64,000 bases of DNA. Origin: Opimibacter sp041746735. GTDB lineage: Bacteria > Bacteroidota > Bacteroidia > Chitinophagales > Saprospiraceae. Shown one piece after another: positions 61,686 through 64,000 of the stretch. The DNA lies in NCBI GenBank assembly GCA_041746735.1, contig JBGTGP010000024.1:58694-122693 (forward strand), in the 5' to 3' direction. The translations under genes and the position numbers were made by a program. Each line of letters begins with the position of its first letter. Within the stretch, counting starts at the first letter, position 1. The notes beneath the pieces are model-generated. The model did no database searches and was not told the origin of the DNA. It saw only the letters and a list, made by a program, of their open reading frames with translations.

Positions 61686-63197
61686 ATGTTAAGAACTTTA
61701 TGGCTCTGTACCGTCCTTGCTTTTACATCCCTGGCTTCTGCACAAATCTGCAGTACACCTCAGGAACCCCTTTTGGAACGTACAGATGAGAACAAGAAGA
61801 ATATGATCTCGCGAGAAAGAGGAGCAATAAAGTATATCCCGGTGACTTTTCACCTGGTAGCCGCCACGAATGGTACCGGCCGCGTGACCGAAGAAGCTGT
61901 CCTCTCCCAACTGGCTAATCTCAATGTTCAATTTGCAGATCAAGAGATCATCTATTACATCGACCGGTTCAATTATTTCAATAATGATGCCGTCTATAAT
62001 ACACCGGCATCTACTGCTGCCAGATTTCAGATGCGCCTCCAAAAAGACAATAATTCTATTAATGTCTATATCACCAACATGGCTGACAGTGGCAGCGGGG
62101 GCCCGGGCGTTACCCTGGCGTACTATGATCCTTCAGAAGATTGGATTGTCTCCCGTAAAAACCAGATCGGTGGCGGTTCCTCCACTCTGGCTCATGAGTT
62201 AGGGCATTTTTTCAGTCTGGCGCATCCTCATGCCGGATGGGATTGTAATCCCTATACAATGGCCGTGTATGGCAACCCTGTAGTATTGAATTCTACCCTG
62301 CCCTGCGATGGAGGAGGTGGTTCGATGTTGATTGAATTACATAATCGGTCTAATTGCAATACAGCCGGAGACCGGATCTGTGATACTCCTGAAGATTTCA
62401 ATCTGGGTTTGTTTCACCAAAATGGCTGCGCCCAGAATAATACGATCATGGATAAGAATGGTGAGGTTATAAAACCGATGGTCAACAACTTCATGGGCTA
62501 TTATCGTGATTGCAGCAGTTATGAGTTTACCCCGACACAGAAAAACCTGATGAATACGGATTATTTTACCGGACAACGTCTCTACATCCGTACCGGGTAC
62601 GTGCCCAATACCACACCGGTCACGGAAAGCGTAACCTATATCAACTATATCGGAGGTGAAGAAACTCCCGGCGCATCCAACATCATGCTCGATTGGGAAG
62701 ATGTACCAGGTGCCACGCATTATCTGATTGTGTATGACCGCTTTTCGTCCTTCACCTTCAACCCACAGAAAGCGATTGTGACAGCGTCCCAGTTTACAAT
62801 CGATGGTCCCCTGACCACCGGTATTCTGTATCATTGGCGGGTATGGCCCTACAACGAGTCACAGACGGGTGCGGGGTACAGTCCTACCCAGAATTTCAGA
62901 GTTGGGACTGGAGTCGGGATCAATGAGATCGTTGAAATACAGGAATATGCAATTACGCCCAATCCTTCTTCAGGATTCAGCACACCTGTCATGACATTTT
63001 CCTCAACCATCACCTTTGATGCACACCTGGGTATTTCGAATCTGTCGGGTAAGACACTTGCTTCATCCCGTATTACGATTCCGGCAGGTATGTCGCAGCA
63101 GTCCTTACCGACCTCTGGATTTCCGGCCGGTATCTACATCGTCACCTTGCATACCCCTCGGGGACGCCTCGTTGAAAGATTACTCATAATGGACTAA
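61686..63197 (+). CDS. T9SS-sorted M43 (cytophagalysin-type) metalloprotease
   Basis: A 503-residue secreted zinc protease. Signal peptide at residues 1-20 (cleavage near ASAQ). A ~60-residue propeptide-like region follows. The catalytic motif is HELGHFFSLAH at ~170-180 (HExxHxxxxxH with the third ligand), in the context of STLAHELGHFF. CDTPEDF and NNFMGYYRDC provide the Met-turn region of metzincins. A fibronectin-type III-like domain (LDWEDVPGATHYLIVYD) spans ~325-405, and the C-terminus is a T9SS sorting domain (ITPNPSSGFSTPVM, FPAGIYIVTLHTPRG). It should be released or surface-held. Own promoter, and a strong terminator downstream. Confidence 0.85.
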   Translation: MLRTLWLCTVLAFTSLASAQICSTPQEPLLERTDENKKNMISRERGAIKYIPVTFHLVAATNGTGRVTEEAVLSQLANLNVQFADQEIIYYIDRFNYFNNDAVYNTPASTAARFQMRLQKDNNSINVYITNMADSGSGGPGVTLAYYDPSEDWIVSRKNQIGGGSSTLAHELGHFFSLAHPHAGWDCNPYTMAVYGNPVVLNSTLPCDGGGGSMLIELHNRSNCNTAGDRICDTPEDFNLGLFHQNGCAQNNTIMDKNGEVIKPMVNNFMGYYRDCSSYEFTPTQKNLMNTDYFTGQRLYIRTGYVPNTTPVTESVTYINYIGGEETPGASNIMLDWEDVPGATHYLIVYDRFSSFTFNPQKAIVTASQFTIDGPLTTGILYHWRVWPYNESQTGAGYSPTQNFRVGTGVGINEIVEIQEYAITPNPSSGFSTPVMTFSSTITFDAHLGISNLSGKTLASSRITIPAGMSQQSLPTSGFPAGIYIVTLHTPRGRLVERLLIMD

Positions 63198-63220
63198 AAG
63201 TCCGGTGATACTACCAGATA

Positions 63221-63262
63221 AAAATAATCCCCAACGGCATGACGAGCGTTGGGGATTATTTT
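63221..63262 (+). terminator. Intrinsic terminator of the metalloprotease gene
   Basis: AATAATCCCCAACG pairs perfectly with CGTTGGGGATTATT (14 bp, extendable to 16) around a 10-nt loop, followed by T-rich TTTTATTTTT. It lies 24 bp after the stop. Confidence 0.9.
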
Positions 63263-63293
63263 TTATTTTTCCCGTGATCAAAATCGAAAAATA

Positions 63294-63581
63294 ATGAACG
63301 GATTTGTTAAATGGTATCTGATGGCCGGCATGATATTTTTTCTACTGGTACTCACAGGATGTGCAGAAGTGGTGCCCATCGATCCGTCCGTCACCGATCA
63401 CACGTATGGTTTTCTGGGCGGGCTTTGGCATGGGGTGATTGCCCCGTTTAGTTTTGTGCTGAGTCTATTTATGGACGATGTGGCCATGTATGCGATGAAT
63501 AACAACGGCGGCTGGTACGACTTTGGATTTGTACTTGGCGCCGGTATTCTGTTTGGCGGTAGTGGTCGATCCAGCAAGTAG
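63294..63581 (+). CDS. Small lipoprotein/membrane protein of unknown function
   Basis: A 95-residue protein. The lipobox VLTGC gives Cys23 as the lipid site. After DPSVTDHTYGFLGGLWHGVI a hydrophobic helix APFSFVLSLF is followed by MYAMNNNGGWYDFGFVLGAGILFGGSG. The GLWHGxIxPxxFxxSLF and WYDFGFxLG motifs recur in small membrane proteins of many bacteria without known function. ATG 63294 places the signal correctly; the longer frame begins within the preceding terminator. No -7 box was seen in the short gap. Confidence 0.65.
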   Translation: MNGFVKWYLMAGMIFFLLVLTGCAEVVPIDPSVTDHTYGFLGGLWHGVIAPFSFVLSLFMDDVAMYAMNNNGGWYDFGFVLGAGILFGGSGRSSK

Positions 63582-63586
63582 CATAC

Positions 63587-64000
63587 GCTACAGCTCAGCA
63601 GCCAAGCTCCTGAGCTTCCGCTGGAAGGAATTTGATCTGACTGCGTCAGGGGTTTTTTGTTCTTTTTCCGCCTTTGATCGCCGAGGCTTTAGCGAAGGAG
63701 ATCCTTCGGTCGCCGAAGCTTCAGCGTTGGGCGATGCCAGATGCCAGAGCATCAGATGTCAGACTGGATGGTGCCGGATGGCACAGATTCCAGTCTAGGA
63801 GATGCTTTTTTTTAGATGCCAGTCGAGGCGCAGCGGAGTTTCCGACGCACTCACCACTCACTACGGTTGCTGAGCTGTAGCACGAGGATGTGTCAAGCGG
63901 GTCGAAGCACCCCACTCACCACGGTTGCTGAGCTGTAGCACGAGGATGTGTCAAGCGGGTCGAAGCACCCCACTCACCACGGTTGCTGAGCTGTAGCACG
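63587..64000. repeat. Repeat-rich terminal stretch with 58-bp tandem array
   Basis: Beyond the last gene no coding feature is supported. From 63856 a 58-bp unit (beginning ACTCAC(T/C)ACGGTTGCTGAG and ending GTCGAAGCACCCC) is repeated head to tail: copy 1 63856-63913, copy 2 63914-63971, and a truncated copy 3 from 63972 to the window end. Copies differ by one base. A nearly exact 17-bp inverted copy of the unit's GCTGAGCTGTAGC part lies at 63587-63603. Several small hairpins occur between them, e.g. CGAAGGA-GA-TCCTTCG at 63693-63708. It may be an intergenic repeat family or the start of a longer array. Confidence 0.65.
63637..63649 (+). terminator. Weak terminator of the small lipoprotein gene
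   Basis: CTGAC-TGC-GTCAG is a 5-bp stem followed by GGGG and six T residues, 56 bp after the stop. The stem is short, so it is only a possible terminator. Confidence 0.35.

Noticed and set aside
63523..63915. Several 60-90 codon open frames at the right end of the window
   Set aside because: They run through tandem repeats and hairpins, have no promoter, conserved motif or plausible start, and overlap on both strands.

Overview
The window reads as chromosomal DNA of a Bacteroidota bacterium, most likely a Saprospiria/Saprospiraceae-type organism. The lineage call rests on four things: several secreted proteins with type IX secretion (T9SS) C-terminal sorting domains and SprB-like repeats; large FG-GAP/UnbV (CRTAC1-like) lipoproteins; an OMP_b-brl TonB-type receptor; and at least twelve exact TAnnTTTG boxes, the Bacteroidota sigma-factor -7 element, just upstream of genes. 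No rRNA, tRNA, CRISPR array, transposase or prophage gene was seen. Gene order looks like ordinary core and accessory chromosome.

Layout. 0-7 kb: a CtlX-type amidinohydrolase, a T9SS-sorted cupredoxin/lamin-tail protein, a uracil-DNA-glycosylase-fold protein, a lipoprotein, a small zinc ribbon, and a selU-selD pair for selenium modification of tRNA. 7-12.6 kb: an engB / acyltransferase / exonuclease operon, two outer-membrane beta-barrel proteins and an orphan alpha-helical protein. 12.6-24.5 kb: two very large T9SS surface proteins, an amidohydrolase, a histone-H1/AT-hook-like basic protein preceded by three palindromic repeats, a TonB-type receptor, and a zinc-ribbon membrane protein broken by a frameshift. 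24.5-28.5 kb: a DnaQ-like exonuclease, two MbnP-type lipoproteins and a diheme MbnH-type peroxidase, followed by a tandemly duplicated ~110 bp mini-unit that ends in a terminator. 28.7-39.1 kb: three tandem paralogous FG-GAP/UnbV lipoproteins of about 1,135 residues. 39-43 kb: dipeptide epimerase, lysA and a PBP4-type carboxypeptidase, a group linked to peptidoglycan and diaminopimelate metabolism. 43-52.7 kb: thioredoxin-TPR-like protein, DUF983 protein, double-AAA+ ATPase, ubiA-acs-maf operon, and PAP2-folD-prmA operon. 52.7-61.5 kb: phosphohexomutase, cysteine desulfurase, Ser/Thr dehydratase and a GT39-like transferase facing the mdh-peroxiredoxin-mrp-nfu-pyrF operon. 61.6-64 kb: an M43-type secreted metalloprotease, a small lipoprotein, and a 58-bp tandem repeat that runs off the window.

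Most of the window is recognisable housekeeping. The parts worth a second look are the duplicated mini-unit behind the MbnH/MbnP cassette with its second, divergent MbnP-like partner; the twin palindromes between selU and selD; three promoters whose TAnnTTTG box sits exactly 4 nt before the ATG (predicted leaderless mRNAs); the palindromic triplet near the H1-like gene; and the AAA+ protein with a duplicated N-terminal beta domain. All functional calls come from reading motifs by eye; no database search was run.
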